Positions 9,972 to 21,900 of a DNA stretch of 64,000 bases are shown here, piece by piece (within the stretch, counting starts at the first letter, position 1; the number at the start of each line of letters is the position of its first letter). Location: positions 9,512,843-9,576,842 of the forward strand of contig NC_092044.1 in assembly GCF_003086295.3 (NCBI RefSeq). Reading direction: 5' to 3'. This DNA comes from Arachis hypogaea (lineage: Eukaryota; Streptophyta; Magnoliopsida; Fabales; Fabaceae). A program made the translations under genes and the position numbers. Below the pieces are notes generated by a model, which made no database searches, was not told the origin of the DNA, and worked only from the letters and a program-made list of their open reading frames with translations.

Positions 9972-11632
9972 CATGGCCATCCTATTTTGCCAAAGTAGTA
10001 TTTTTGAGTTTTTAACCATTTCTTGAGCCTTTCAAACCTCTGTAATCTTTGTTTAAGGTCTGATAACTAGTTTTTGGGCTTCGAAAGAAGAGTGAACCCA
10101 TTGAGGGAGTTAGTTTGATATTGACGAGAAATGTATTATATGTAATGAGAGGAATGATGATGATTGAAGTTGATTGAGGATGATGAGGTTGCCTATGAGA
10201 ATGAAGAATGATGAGGATTAATTTTGATTATGATTTTTGAATGAAGTGGAATGATATTGAGACTGGATTTGAAAATGAGATTAAATTTGATTAAGATATA
10301 CCACCGGGTAAAATGTAGAGGCATTGTCCACTTGCTTCGGGTAAAGGTTTGAGACACTGGGTAATTTGGAGTGGCATTGTCCACTTGCTCCGGGTAATGG
10401 TTCGAGACACCGGGTAAGATGCAAGGGTTGAGCTTTGTCATACTTGCTCTGGATTAAAAATTGTAACACTACCTGGGTAAGAGGCAAGGGTTAAAGTTGT
10501 CTCCTTTGCTCCGGGTTACGCGGGTAAGATGCAAGGGTTGTGGTTTGGTCCCACGTGCTCCGTGTTGTGGTGTTCCTGTCCAAGGTTCGCTACTGGATAT
10601 GTCGGGTATGGCTGGATAACCGACAGATGAGACTCATCGGCTATAGGGCAGACATGCATCATATGCACTTGTATGTTTTGTTTGAGCATGCATTTGTTTT
10701 GGCTTGCCTAGTTGCTTAATTGTAATTAATTTCTACTTGATTTATTTGCTGTATCTATTTCCATATTTGCCTTTTTCGTGTTTGTCTTACTTGTGTTTGA
10801 ACAACTGAGAGATCCCTTATGCTGGTGGAGGTGACGCTAAAGGTTTTTCCACTTGGTAATTGGGAGATTTGTAAAGAACAGAAAACGAAGAGTTAGACTA
10901 GAATCCTTAGGTATAGTCACCATATTTCTTGTTTAGTGAGAACTCTAAGATGTTGACATGGGTTGTTGGAGTTTTGGAACGTCTCTGGCTTTGCAGAGCC
11001 TTATATCTTAACTATGTGGGTACTATTACCATAATAAGAATCCTCGATTCTCATTCGATACATATTTATTGTTTTTCAGATGCAGGACGTCATGCACCTT
11101 GCTGAGCGTGCTGTGCGTGTGCGTGTGTGGGTGTGAGATAGTACTCTCCATTTTTGTATAGAGCATGTTTTGTCCTTCTTAAAGGTTAACTTTGGAGAAC
11201 TAGGATATGTATTTATGTTTTTAATTTATTTTGGGCTGTTTGTATGTATATATAACTTGTTGGAATTCTATATTATCTATATATATCTCTTCTGTTTTCT
11301 ACTATCACGTTTTCTACTCTCAACGTTTCAAGTGCGATGCGATTTCTGTTTGTTTTATTTACCCTTTTTCTTCAAGGTTCCTAGTTAAACTTTCTTTCAT
11401 ATATACCTATGTATGTATTTTATTTTTATAGGTCATAATACCTCACCACCTCTGATTTACAAACTTAAGCGTAAAGCTCTGTGTGGTAAGATATTACACA
11501 CTTAATTCCTCGTCACTCAATTTTATGAGTTTAATTACAATTATAACTTTTGTTTTCACTCTTAAAGGAAACTTATAATATTGATAATAAATAAGCCTAA
11601 AGAAAAGAAGAGAGTATAATATGAAAGAAAAA
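9972..11632. other. Gypsy-like noncoding remnant, no gene
   Basis: No supported coding frame; the ORFs at 10193-10487 and 11170-11431 are low-complexity shadows. The segment 10580-11130 ('atgtcgggtatggctggata', 'cagatgcaggacgtcatgca') resembles 3' untranslated sequence that I recall from legume gypsy elements. It is AT-rich from 11150 onward. I could not define LTRs or ends. Confidence 0.4.
10305..10560. repeat. Imperfect tandem repeats of about 70 bp
   Basis: Repeating core: CCGGGTAA…GCAAGGGTTG / GGCATTGTCCACTTGCT…CCGGGTAA…GAGACAC. The phrase 'cattgtccacttgct' occurs at about 10322 and 10376, and 'gggtaagatgcaagggttg' at about 10411 and 10521, with decayed copies between. There are roughly 3.5 units, the later ones degraded. 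Confidence 0.65.
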
Positions 11633-12675
11633 GGGATAAGTATTGTTTTGGTCCCTCACATTGAGGGTCGGAATCAAACCCGTCCCTGGTGTATATTTTG
11701 ATTTAAAATCATCCTTAAAATTGTATTTGAATTTAAAATCGTCCTTTTAATTTTTTTTGGACCAAAATACCCTCACCACTACCAACACAATTACCTCCAC
11801 CAGCACCACCAGCACCAACACCAGCACCACCACTACAACTACCACCAGCACCAACACCAACACCAACACTAACACCAATACCAACCCCAACCACAACCAC
11901 AACCACAACCACAACCACAACCACAACTACAACCACAACCACCACCAACCACCACCACCACCACCAAGAACACCACCAAGAAAGCAGGAAACAACACCAA
12001 ACAGAAACAGAAATCAAGAAAGCAGAAGCAAGGCGTGAGGCAAAGGCGAAGGCGGCGAGGCGTAAGGTGGCAGAAGCGAAGCGGAGGCAGCGACGTGAGA
12101 GCGGCAGAAGCGAGGCGGAGGCAGCGACGTGAGGCGGCAAGGCGGAGGCGGCGAGGCGTGAGGCGGTAGAAGCGAGGCGACGAGGCGTGAGGCAGCAGAA
12201 GTGAGGCGGCGAGGCGGACTCCAACAGCAGTGGCTCGCCGTCCCCCTCCCCCCTTTTCCCTTCCCCTCCTCCTCCCCCTCTCCCCTTCCCCCACCCCGCG
12301 TCCTTTCCCCCTTCCCCCCACCCCGCGTCATTTTCTTCCTCTTCTTCTCCGGCTTCTTCCACTTCCCCTCCTCCCTCTCTTTGCCACCGGCGCTGTCCCC
12401 CCGCCGTCCCCCCTCCCCCTTTCCCCTTCTCCTTTCCCCCTTTCCCTTTCCCCCTTCCCCCTTCGTATACCCTTTTCTCCCCCCAACACGTTTTCTTTTT
12501 TTAATTTTATAATTTTTTATTATAAGGGTAGTTTAGGAATAAATTAAAAAATTTTATTAGAAATGACGATTTTAAATTCAAATACGACTTTAAGGATGAT
12601 TTTAAATCAAAATATACACCAGGGATGGATTCGATTCCAACCCTCAACGTGAGGGACCAAAACAATACTTATCCC
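11633..12675. mobile_element. Mutator-like non-autonomous TIR element with GC-rich internal insert
   Basis: The first and last ~115 bp are inverted repeats. The plus strand starts GGGATAAGTATTGTTTTGGT at 11633, and the reverse complement of the right end starts the same way at 12675. The flanks are an exact 9-bp direct repeat, AAAGAAAAA (11624-11632 and 12676-12684), the target-site length typical of Mutator-like elements. The interior is unlike its AT-rich surroundings. It has a CA/CCA-rich tract (11770-11990), a G-rich stretch of 'gaggcg(tgaggcgg)cagaag' repeats (12030-12215) and a C-rich tract (12235-12480). Overlapping ORFs on both strands there are low-complexity and I do not call a gene. 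The layout recalls Pack-type Mutator-like elements that carry host fragments, but no parent gene is recognisable. Confidence 0.85.
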
Positions 12676-12684
12676 AAAGAAAAA

Positions 12685-13329
12685 CATCTTAAAAAAAATA
12701 TTCATGAAAATAATTTTTCAAATAAAGAGTAATTAAAAAAAGACAACTCTCATTATACTATAATCAACTAAACCTAGTTATATGTACTATATCAAATAAA
12801 TTAAGTATGATCTCTAACTTAGTGTCTCCTACACCCATACTAACTTGAGCATCGTAGTCTTTACAGGTACACTCCTACCATTAGAAATGATGAACTTGAG
12901 ACATTACGAGCTTGAAATAGCAAGATGGTAGCAACATTGTGTCTTCAACTCACTTTCTTTACAAATTTTATTCAGGTAACTACTCAACTCAAAAAGTCAC
13001 AAACACTTGTGAACACCATGTATTAGAAATTGGTTTATAGCTTATAATGTCTTAATTAATAATTATTTGTTGATATCAATAACTTACGTAATAAACTTCA
13101 GACACCATATTAATTACAATTAGAAGGTGTCAAGGTCAACTAATTGTTATAGTATATTTTACTAATAAAACTAGTACTATGCTAATGGCTGTGAGATGGA
13201 ATTTTGTTCACAATTAATGGGAGTCACATTTCTGAAAATGGAAAGCTTAATCTGTCATTTTAAATAGTTGAAAATAAGATCGAATATAAGATTTTTTATT
13301 CTATAATTCTTGAAAATAGTAGCACCAAA
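12685..13329. other. AT-rich intergenic stretch, nothing recognised
   Basis: No open frame, repeat pair or RNA gene that I could support. Confidence 0.5.
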
Positions 13330-14464
13330 AGCATTTCAAGAAGGTCGGCTTAACCTTCAATGACCAAAAATTGAACATCAATAACCTTCGAAGAAGGAAA
13401 ACTACCCAGCGTAGTTCATAGACAAGAATAGTAACTCATACACTTGAAAAACCCACGAGTTCTCTTTGAGAAGGATGTAACTTTTTGTCACTAAAATTAA
13501 TCTTTTTGAAAGTGGAATAGGAAAGGATATCAGCTGAGCTCCCTTCATCCAAAAAGACTTCTTACTAAAAGCTCACTAATCTATATAGGGAGAATCATAA
13601 GGTCGTCAAGGTTCTAATAATGGTGAAAACTTAGGTGCAGTCGACTTCACGTGAAGTTGATAGCTAATAGTCGTTAGATGAAAACTTAGTCAAATCAGTC
13701 AAATCATCTAACGGCTCTCAGTATCAACTTTACGTGAAGTCAACTGCACTTGAGTTTCCACTATCAATAATAGGTTTCTTACCAACACCGCAAGGACTTG
13801 GAGTACGAAGATGACCTCGACGCTTATCAGAAGAGGAAGCATCAGGTTACTGAGTTGGATGAGACTTTTTCTCTAGGTATTTATTGAGGTGACCTTAACT
13901 TACCAACCACTATAATAAGCCTTTGGCATCAGCACATTCATTTGTTGTATGACCATGCTTTTGATAAAATATTCTATACTTAAAATTTGTCAACATATCT
14001 ATCCTCGTACGTGCCTTTCTTAAAGCGCGGCGCTAAATGTTGTTCTTCATTTTCATGTAGACGATTGCTTTCTCTTAAAACTCAACCAAAGTTTTGGGTT
14101 TGGCAACAAAAATAGCTTAATGAAATTTTCTATGTTTCAGAAAATTCTTGAGTGCATGGAAATATGAATATCTGGATGTAAATTTGGAATTACCACAGCA
14201 GTCTTATTGAACATGGTGATATAATCACAGAGAGTTTTACTATGCCATTGGCGAATAGTATATAAATAATTCAAACTCCGAATATAAATGCATGAAGAGG
14301 AAAAATGATTGATTAAGTGCTTGGTAAGATCCTAAAAGTTCAGTATAGAACTTGCAGGCAAGGAAGAAAAACAAAGTAAAGTTGCACCTTCCAAAGAAGT
14401 TGAAAAAGCTTGACAAAAAATAGGATCATAAAGGAGCATTATGTATTGACAGTGTAGGTCAAAG
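13330..14464 (-). pseudogene. Decayed Ty3/gypsy gag-pol fragment (3' part), split by a copia insertion
   Basis: On the minus strand, broken frames across 14460-13330 spell gag-like pieces. One contains FCQAFSTSLEGATLL and NYLYTIRQWHSKTLCDYIT (about 14420-14200). A later one contains FYQKHGHTTNECADAKGL (about 13980-13920), a zinc-knuckle-like end of gag. There are several stops and frame changes. The N-terminal part of the same gag lies beyond the copia element at 17444-17790, so the two pieces are one gene interrupted by insertion. A small palindromic MITE-like repeat (13622-13761) lies inside this stretch. Confidence 0.6.
13622..13761. mobile_element. Small palindromic MITE
   Basis: Left arm GTGCAGTCGACTTCACGTGA and right arm TTTACGTGAAGTCAACTGCA are inverted copies over about 55 bp each ('…gttagatga' / 'tcatctaac…'). 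The whole unit is about 140 bp. A target duplication is not clear: flanks ctaataat and tcaataat agree only partly. I recall near-identical MITEs as frequent in legumes, including Arachis. Confidence 0.7.
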
Positions 14465-14784
14465 TGTGACAAAAGTTAGTTATCAAGATTGTAAAGAAAA
14501 TCATCAAGAGAACAAGTCTGTTAGTTATTTTATTAGCCTTACTTTCTGGTTTTATTGTTCTGTTTTAATGCTTATGCTATATATATATATATATATATAC
14601 TTATGCTTGGTCCTTAGTTGAAGGTTATGCTGAATTCAAATTCTAAAATAATTTTTTCATTGTTTCTACTCTCTTAAGGTTCTTTCGTTACATTTTCGTT
14701 CAACTCTGCATCATTTCGATCACTTGCTGCAATTGTTCGTAACTCTTGTTCTTTAAGATTACCGAATTCCTCATATTCTCTTCA
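14465..14784 (+). repeat. 5' LTR of the decayed copia element
   Basis: It starts near TGTGACAAAAGTTAGTTATC and ends …CATATTCTCTTCA just before the primer site. It includes an (AT)n run at 14578-14600. It matches 17198-17443 at both ends, but the middle differs because the 3' copy was rearranged. Confidence 0.7.
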
Positions 14785-14799
14785 TGGTATCAAGAGCTC
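14785..14799 (+). promoter_or_regulatory. Copia primer binding site (tRNA-iMet type)
   Basis: TGGTATCAAGAGCTC differs from the usual plant copia primer site TGGTATCAGAGC by one inserted A. It lies directly after the LTR end and 30 bases before the gag ATG at 14815. Confidence 0.8.
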
Positions 14800-14814
14800 G
14801 GTTTTAATTGATCC

Positions 14815-16600
14815 ATGGATGCTTCTCCTCAAAATTCAGATACATCAACTCTAAGAAATGATCAACCTCAACGCAGTAATCATAATCCTCAAAATTCTGC
14901 ACTCAATTTTTCCCTCCCTATACAATTCTTCCATTGTCGTCCTTTAACCCCCATCAATGGCAAATTGGGAGAGAATAATCATTGTACTTAGCAACAAGTC
15001 AACAACAGGCCCTTGCAGCTATTCGGGGACAAGACTTGGAGGATCATCTTTTCAAAGATCGCATTCCTTCACAGTATCTCACAACTACCTCTTTTAATCT
15101 AGGTTTTATTCCTTTGCAACAAAAACAATGACTTTAAGATGATTATAATCTTCAGTCTTGGATGCTTGCTTCTATGGATTTTGTTTTTAACAACAAAATA
15201 ATGGGCTTAGTTTACAGTTATCAAATTTGGAGTAAAATAGATGAATATTTTGCTGAATCTGTAAAGTATAGAGTTAAACAACTCAAAACCTAACTTAAGA
15301 CTATCAAGAAGTTGGGTCTTTCTGTCTCAAATTACATTTACAAGATTAAATCTATTACAGATTCATTGGCTGCTCTTGGTTCTCTTCTATTCATTGAAGA
15401 ACATGTAGATGCTCTTCCTGAGGGCCTCAGTAAAGATTATCAGCTCATTATCCATACTGTTAACTCTAAAAAAAGAGATGTTTAGTTTGTGTGAAGTTGA
15501 AACACAAATTTTAACCTTTGATGATATGATTGATAAGTTTCAAAAGCCTAAGCAATTTATGATCTAATCCATCTTAACTCAAAGTTCTTTTCCTTCTTTC
15601 TCAAATTCTGGAAGAGGAGTAGGTGGAAGAAGAGGACGAGGTGGTAGATTTTCTAGAGGAGGACATTTCTTTGGCAATTCTACCCGACTTCAGTGTCAAG
15701 TTTGTGGCCATTTCGACCATATTGCATGGCATTGCTTCAATAGATTCAACCAAAAAATACCTCCTCCTTCTCAGACTCAATGTGTCACTCCAAATAATTT
15801 TATACCATTCACTCCATCCATTACAAATCAATAATTTCACACAACTAATTCTACACCACCACCACCACTAAATCCTTTGTTCCATAATTCTACTGTACTC
15901 ATGACAGTTCTAGCTTCTGTGGCAGATCCTTCATGGTATCCAGACACTGGTGCATCGCATCATGTCACCTCAGATATATCTTCTATGATTTCTTGCTTAG
16001 AGTACATTGGCCCTGACCAGGTTCAAATTGGTAATGGAACAGGTTTGCCAATTTCTCATACCGACTCTTCCTTTTTATCTTCTTTTGACTCGAATCGATT
16101 TTTTTAAACAACTACAAATAATTCATTGTCCACAAATCACCAAAAACTTGTTGAGTGTTTCCTTTAAGATGCACAAATTACCTTTTCCTTCTTGTACTTA
16201 CAATTCACCCTTACAATTGGTTTTTTCTTATGTTTGGGGCAGCCCAAGTTGTATCTCATTTGGATTTTAGATATTATGCGACATTTATTGATGCTTTCTC
16301 TAGGTATACATTCATTTTTCTGCTTTTAAATAAATTACAGGTATTTAAAGCTTTTAAACAATTAAAGATTTACATGAAAAACCTCACCAATCACAAGATT
16401 AAGGAACTTCAATACGATAATGGAGGTGAGTATAACTCAAAATAGTTTTCAGCTTTCCTTATTCAACATGGCATCACGCATAGACTTTTGTGTCCCAATA
16501 TATCTGAACAAAATGGTACTGCTGAGAGAAAGCATAAACATCTCATTGAAATGAGTTTGGCTATGCTTTCAACAGCTTTAATGTCTTGATCTTTTGGGAT
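14815..16600 (+). pseudogene. Copia gag-protease-integrase remnant
   Basis: Starting from the ATG at 14815, the frame is broken many times. Recognisable parts in order: gag pieces (15160-15540), a CCHC knuckle (C-x2-C-x4-H-x4-C, 15693-15740), a protease core WYPDTGASHHVT (about 15933-15968), and integrase catalytic regions FIDAFSRY (about 16281), LQYDNGGEY (about 16408) and NGTAERKH (about 16511). The GAG-pre/HHCC region between protease and integrase seems largely deleted. Nothing of reverse transcriptase remains. It is clearly non-functional. Confidence 0.8.
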
Positions 16601-16784
16601 GAGGCTGTGCTCACCTCTACTTATCTTATCAATCACATTCTATCCCCTATTTTAGGAAATAAATTCCCTTTAAATATATCTTCAATAACAAACCTTATTA
16701 TCAAACCTTGAGAATTTTTGGTAGTGCTTGCTATCCTCGCTTAGACCTTACACCAAGTCCAAGTTAGATTTCAGGTCACAAAAA

Positions 16785-17189
16785 ATATATATATAACAAA
16801 ACATGGATTAATTTTTATTTTTTTTTCTTTTAAGCATGGATTCACATGGATACCAAACAAATATATATTGATATATAAATATATTGATATTAATTCTGTT
16901 ATTTTTTTTCTTATTCATTTAAATTGAGAAAATATTTTGTACTCGTGACTAATTTATTATCCTTTTTGACAATATAAATTATATCTAAAAATTCAAATTT
17001 AATTGTTATTAATATATTTTTAAAAATATGCATTTAACTTTTAATTTTAATTTTATTTTTATAATTTTATATTTTTATTTAATTATGACCGGATCAACCA
17101 GATAAATCAGAAACTCACTAGTAGAACGAATGACCCAGTAAACCAATCGTATGACCGAGTCAATTACCAATTCCGTTCTGATAACTATG
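16785..17189 (-). mobile_element. Fragment of an hAT-like element (relative of the one at 32117-33913)
   Basis: Read on the minus strand from 17189, it begins CATAGTTATCAGAACGGAAT and continues through a 'gactcggtcata…gatccggtcataattaa' segment. That segment parallels the left end of the 32117-33913 element for about 200 bp before both become AT-rich. The other terminus is not recognisable, so the copy is truncated. Confidence 0.7.
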
Positions 17190-17197
17190 GGTGAAAG

Positions 17198-17443
17198 TGT
17201 GACAAAAGTTAGTTATCAAAATTATAAAGAAAATCAGCATAACCTTCAACCAAGGACCAAGCACAAGTATATATCCTTAGTTGAAGGTTATGCTGAATTC
17301 AAATTCTAAAATAATTTTTTCATTGTTTCTACTCTCTTAAAGTTCTTTCGTGATATTTTCATTCAATTCTACATCATTTCACTGACTGCAATTGTTCATA
17401 ACTCTTGTTCTTCAAGATTACTGAATTCCTTATTTTCTAATCA
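17198..17443 (+). repeat. 3' LTR of the decayed copia element, with internal foldback
   Basis: It matches the 5' LTR from its start and from 'ccttagttgaagg' onward. Between these, 17234-17274 is the inverted copy of the following LTR sequence: TCAGCATAACCTTCAACCAA (17234-17253) is the reverse complement, with one mismatch, of the stretch ending at 17296. It ends …TTCTAATCA at 17443. Confidence 0.7.
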
Positions 17444-17790
17444 TTATAGACCTAAATTTAGTTATATGAATGTTTGGATCCCCAAAATCGTTGTATATGG
17501 CTAAAGAGTGGTCGACAAACAAAATTGGTAGGTAAAGGAACAACCATAATGTCAACAGATAAAAGTCCAACATCAAATGTTATGGGGAGAGCAACAATGA
17601 CAAGATCATCATGTAAGGATTTAAAAACATGTGTTTGAGGATCAATGTGAGCCACATCGTTCAAAATTCAATGCTTTCTTTTTTCGTGTTGAAGCTGAGC
17701 GAACTGTGCTACCATGCGCTCATTATTAGCTTGAATCTCAGCTAGGATGACTAATAATTCAGCAATATGAATTCGGATCTTTATCTATCT
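17444..17790 (-). pseudogene. Gypsy gag fragment (5' part), other side of the copia insertion
   Basis: The minus strand reads EIQANNERMVAQFAQLQHEK (about 17750-17690), then a stop, then a 68-codon open stretch to 17458. This is a typical coiled gag N-terminus and complements the gag pieces at 13330-14464. Confidence 0.5.
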
Positions 17791-18460
17791 CTTAAAGAGA
17801 AAGGAAAAAAATATCGATGTTAAATTTTAGGCCTTACGGTGGATGTCAAATTTTTTTAGTATCTTTGAATATATTTGAAAATACCTGCTTCAGGAGCATC
17901 TAAAAACTTTCTCGGTTTTGAGTACAAAAAATATTCCGACATTCAAGTAAAAAAAAAAACATATAAATCAATTTATTTGTGAAAAAAAAATCAGATTTTT
18001 TTTATCCCTTTACTTCAATTTGTTTTATAAAAAGATTATTTTGACCGAAATATACAACTATGTTTAAAATAGAAATAACACGTTTTTGTAACAAATTTAT
18101 TTATACGAAGCATATGAATATATTCTATTTTTTTTTACTATTAATTCAAAAAATATAAGCAAAATTTTCTCTTTACAATGTTTTCTTTTTATTTACTTTC
18201 TTCTCAATTTCTCTTTACAACTAAACAAAGGCTAAAGGTGAGGCACATCTTTGCTATCTGAGTACTAGCTGCACTCAATGCATTACCATTCATAATGCAG
18301 CTGATATACATAATTACATATATACAAATGTTGATGAGATCAATACACATAGACATAAATCACATAATAATTAAATGACATTTTTCCTGCTAAAAGGCCA
18401 TATTATTATTGTTATTATTATGTGTATGCTATATCTTGACTCAATTTTTTTGATATGGAG
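17791..18460. other. AT-rich intergenic stretch, nothing recognised
   Basis: Poly-A/poly-T runs (17950-18200) and no supported gene. Confidence 0.5.
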
Positions 18461-18939
18461 GCCTTGTGCGTGTCTTCCACGAATATGGAGTCATGGGGTT
18501 TCAAACAAATATGTGGGGCAGCTTTTTTATTATTGTCAGGTCCTAGAACTCGAACCGTGCGATTTGTTTGAGTTTCATATTTGGCTAAACAAATCGGTAG
18601 ATCCGATTTGGAGATGATGAAATTTTGGATTTCCGGAAGGTGCAAATCGTACCCTCCGAGTTGTTAGTAGTGTGTATTTTTTTTTATGAGTTGGCTTATG
18701 AAATCGGAGGGTGCGATTTTAGTATTTTATAAATTTTTTTGAATTCACTAAACCTAATTGTAGGGTCCGAGTTGTTTGTGACTTTAAATAAAAGTGTGTG
18801 AATGCTAGATCAGAGCAACTCGCATCTTCTTCTCCTTCTTCAACGGTTCTTTCCTCTGGTTTCTTGTTTCTCTGTTTCTTACTTGCTTGGCATGATAGCT
18901 AAAAATCTAGTACTCAAGGTTATGATCTTATTTATGTGA

Positions 18940-21900
18940 TTGAGAGAAATGAGTGACAGAGTGTTATTGAATGTGTATTATTTTGGTCAGATTTTGTTAC
19001 AAACATCTGAAGGAGTAACATTTATTTGTAAAAATCTGTTAGATATTGTGATTTCTTTCACAATCTCATTTGAAGAGCTCAAAGGTGTGATCTGTGAAAA
19101 GATTCATTCTGAGAGGGCAAGAAGAATATCTTGTATTCTATATAGATATCCTATACAAGTGTTTGGTGGATTCGTCCAGTTTCAAACCAAATATGTAACG
19201 GACGAAGCGAGCATGTAAGAGATGTTTTCAATGTATATTGAAAATCGGAGTCAACTCGCGTTCATCAAGTTGTATGTTGAGTTTGAGCAATCTGAGACCG
19301 ACCGGAATATTCTACGGGAAGATTACAATAGTGACAGTGAAGAAGAGTTCGAAAGCAACTACGAAGTTGTTGGTCCAGATGGAGATGAAGATCAAGGTGA
19401 CAGACCTATGGCTCCGAATGTGTCAGATGTGGCAAATGCACTGGCAAACGAAGTGCCGTTTGAGGAGCCATTATTCATGCGAGTTTTGGATTTGGAGGTC
19501 ATGCATGTTCCGGAGTTTCTGGATTATATCAGTGCAGGTACGTAATTCTTCGTATTTATAAAAAGGATTAGAATTTTTTAATAATTTATCGTGATAGTTG
19601 GACCAACTAGCTAAGTGAAGTGTGAAAATATACTCGATTAGTATTTATTTTTGTTTACCTGTTTGTGTATTTAAGTTTAAGATAGTAAATTTTTTAGGGA
19701 GTTATTGAATTAGTTGAATATAAATTAGAATTTATTGGTAAATTTGTAAATTAGTTAAATATCCATTAGTATTTATGAATTAATTTAGTAAATTAAGTAA
19801 ATATAAATTAGTATCTATTAGTAAATTAGTAAATTATTAGAATAATGTAAATTAGTATTTATTAGTATAAAATAGTAAACTAGTAAATTAGTTACGTTAA
19901 AATTAGTATCTGTTAGTAAATTACTTGAATATAAATAAGTATTTTTTAGTAAATTAGTAAATTAGTTAAATATGAATAGTGTGGATTTTTATCATAATTG
20001 ATGCAGTAAAAATTGATTTAGTTTTATTTTCGATGTTTAAATATTTGTGTCATAAAAAATTTTTGTATGGCTGTCCCGGTGGCAGAAATTTCTTTTGTCA
20101 CAGATGGTGAATTTGCCGTTGGGATGGAATTCAGTTTTAGGAAAGCTGTTATAAAGGCGATAAAAGAGTATACTATACGAAGAAACGTAGACTACCGGGT
20201 GTATGAGTCTGAGCCATTGACATTTTATGCGAAGTGTACACAGTATGGATCAGGGTGTGATTGGCTTATCCGGGTTAGCATGAGCAGCCGGAAGTACTGT
20301 TGGGTTATAAGAATGTATAATGACAGTCACACATGTACCAGAGCCACAATTTCTCAGGATCATTCGAAACCGGATTCGACCACAATTGCAGAAGCAATTA
20401 AGTCGTTGGTTGAGGCTGACCCCGTCTTAAAGGTAAAATCGGTTATAGCAGAGGTGCAATCGAAGTTCAACTACACCGTTTGTTATCGGAAAGCATGGTT
20501 GGCTAAGCAAAAGGCAGTAGAAAAAATATTTGGAGGCTGGGAAGTATCGTACGAAGCCTTGCCTATATGGTTTGAGGCCATGTGTCATAAGGAGCCATCA
20601 GCTGTTGTTCATTTTGAGACTATGCCTGTATATCAGGGCGATGACTTGGTGACTGATATTTGGGTATTGCATCGTGTCTTTTGGAGTTATTACCCCTGCA
20701 TTAGAGCATTTAGACATTGTAAGCCAGTTGTCCAGGTGGATGGGACTCACTTGTACGGAAAGTACAAGGGTTGTCTACTAGTGGCAGTGTCACAGGATGG
20801 CAACAACAAAATCGTCCCAATTGCGTTTGCTATTGTGGAGGGAGAGACTTCTAATGCGTGGCACTTTTTTTTTGTAACCTTCGTCAGCATTTTGTCACTC
20901 GGGATGGTGTAAGACTGATATCCGACCGTCATGAATCCATAAATGCAGCTGTGGAAAAGAGTAACGGGGCTGGGTCACCTCCTAGAGCATTTCATATGTT
21001 TTGCATCAGGCATATAGTGTCGAATTTTCTGAGAAAATTCAAGGCGCCGTACTTGCAGAAACTGGTCGTCAATATAGGTAACTCTCAGTAAAGCTAATTA
21101 ATTTAGTAACAGAGTTACCTTCAATAAGTGTGTTGACCTCTTTTTTTTCATTGGTTTCTTTTAATCCTGCAAGATATTCGAGGACGGTGCGAGAGTACAA
21201 AGTGCATTACCAGCGTTTATGAGAACGGGGCGAGGCCTATACTAACTGGTTAAACCGAATCCCCCGCGAACAATACACGTTAGCGTTTGATGGTGGATAT
21301 CGATGGGGTCATATGACGACGAATCTAGTGGAATGCATCAATTCAGTATTGAAGGGTGCATGCAATCTCCCTGTGACTGCCCTTGTGAAGGCAATATTCT
21401 ACAGGCTTAACGAGTTGTTCACCCAAAAAAGAGCGGAGGCGGAAGCCCGGATTAATGCTGGCCATGTGTTTTCTGATGTCGTGACCTTGAAGTTGCATGC
21501 AAACCAACTTGCATTAGAAAACATTCAGGTTAGTTGCTTTGACTGACAGAATGAGGTCTTTGAGGTGCGGGAGATGCCAAGTGAACTGGAGTTTGAAATC
21601 GACCTACGTGGTCTTCGATGTGACTGTAGTGAGTTTCACGTGGACCGGATCCCCTGTCAACATGTGTTTGCATGTTGTGCCAACCAGCGACTGGATTGGC
21701 AAGTGTATGTGCATGATGTGTATAAGATGGACCAAGTTCGGTGGGTGTACCGAACAAGGTTTAGGCCACTAGGTAACCTCACTACATGGCCTACTTACAA
21801 CGGGCCTCGATTCATCCCGAATCCGTTCCTGAGACGTGTCACGAAAAGGTCGCCCCAGAATGACGCGCTTCTTGAATGAGATGGACACGCGAATGTTACG

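Larger units (their letters stand above)
14465..17443 (+). mobile_element. Decayed Ty1/copia retrotransposon
   Basis: Related terminal segments 14465-14784 and 17198-17443 act as LTRs. A tRNA-iMet-type primer site (TGGTATCAAGAGCTC, from 14785) follows the left LTR. Gag, protease and integrase pieces lie at 14815-16600, but no reverse transcriptase or RNase H is left; that part has been lost or replaced by an hAT-like fragment (16785-17189). No clean target duplication was found, and the start of each LTR is uncertain by several bases. The element sits inside a minus-strand gypsy gag. Confidence 0.75.

Noticed and set aside
11733..12547. Protein genes in the overlapping GC-rich ORFs
   Set aside because: All six-frame ORFs here are homopolymeric or simple-repeat (Pro, Ser, Thr/Asn, Val) and overlap on both strands; they come from base composition inside a transposon.
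16785..17189. Copia 3' coding remnant
   Set aside because: Its sequence matches the terminal region of the hAT-like element at 32117-33913 in inverted orientation and contains no reverse transcriptase motif.
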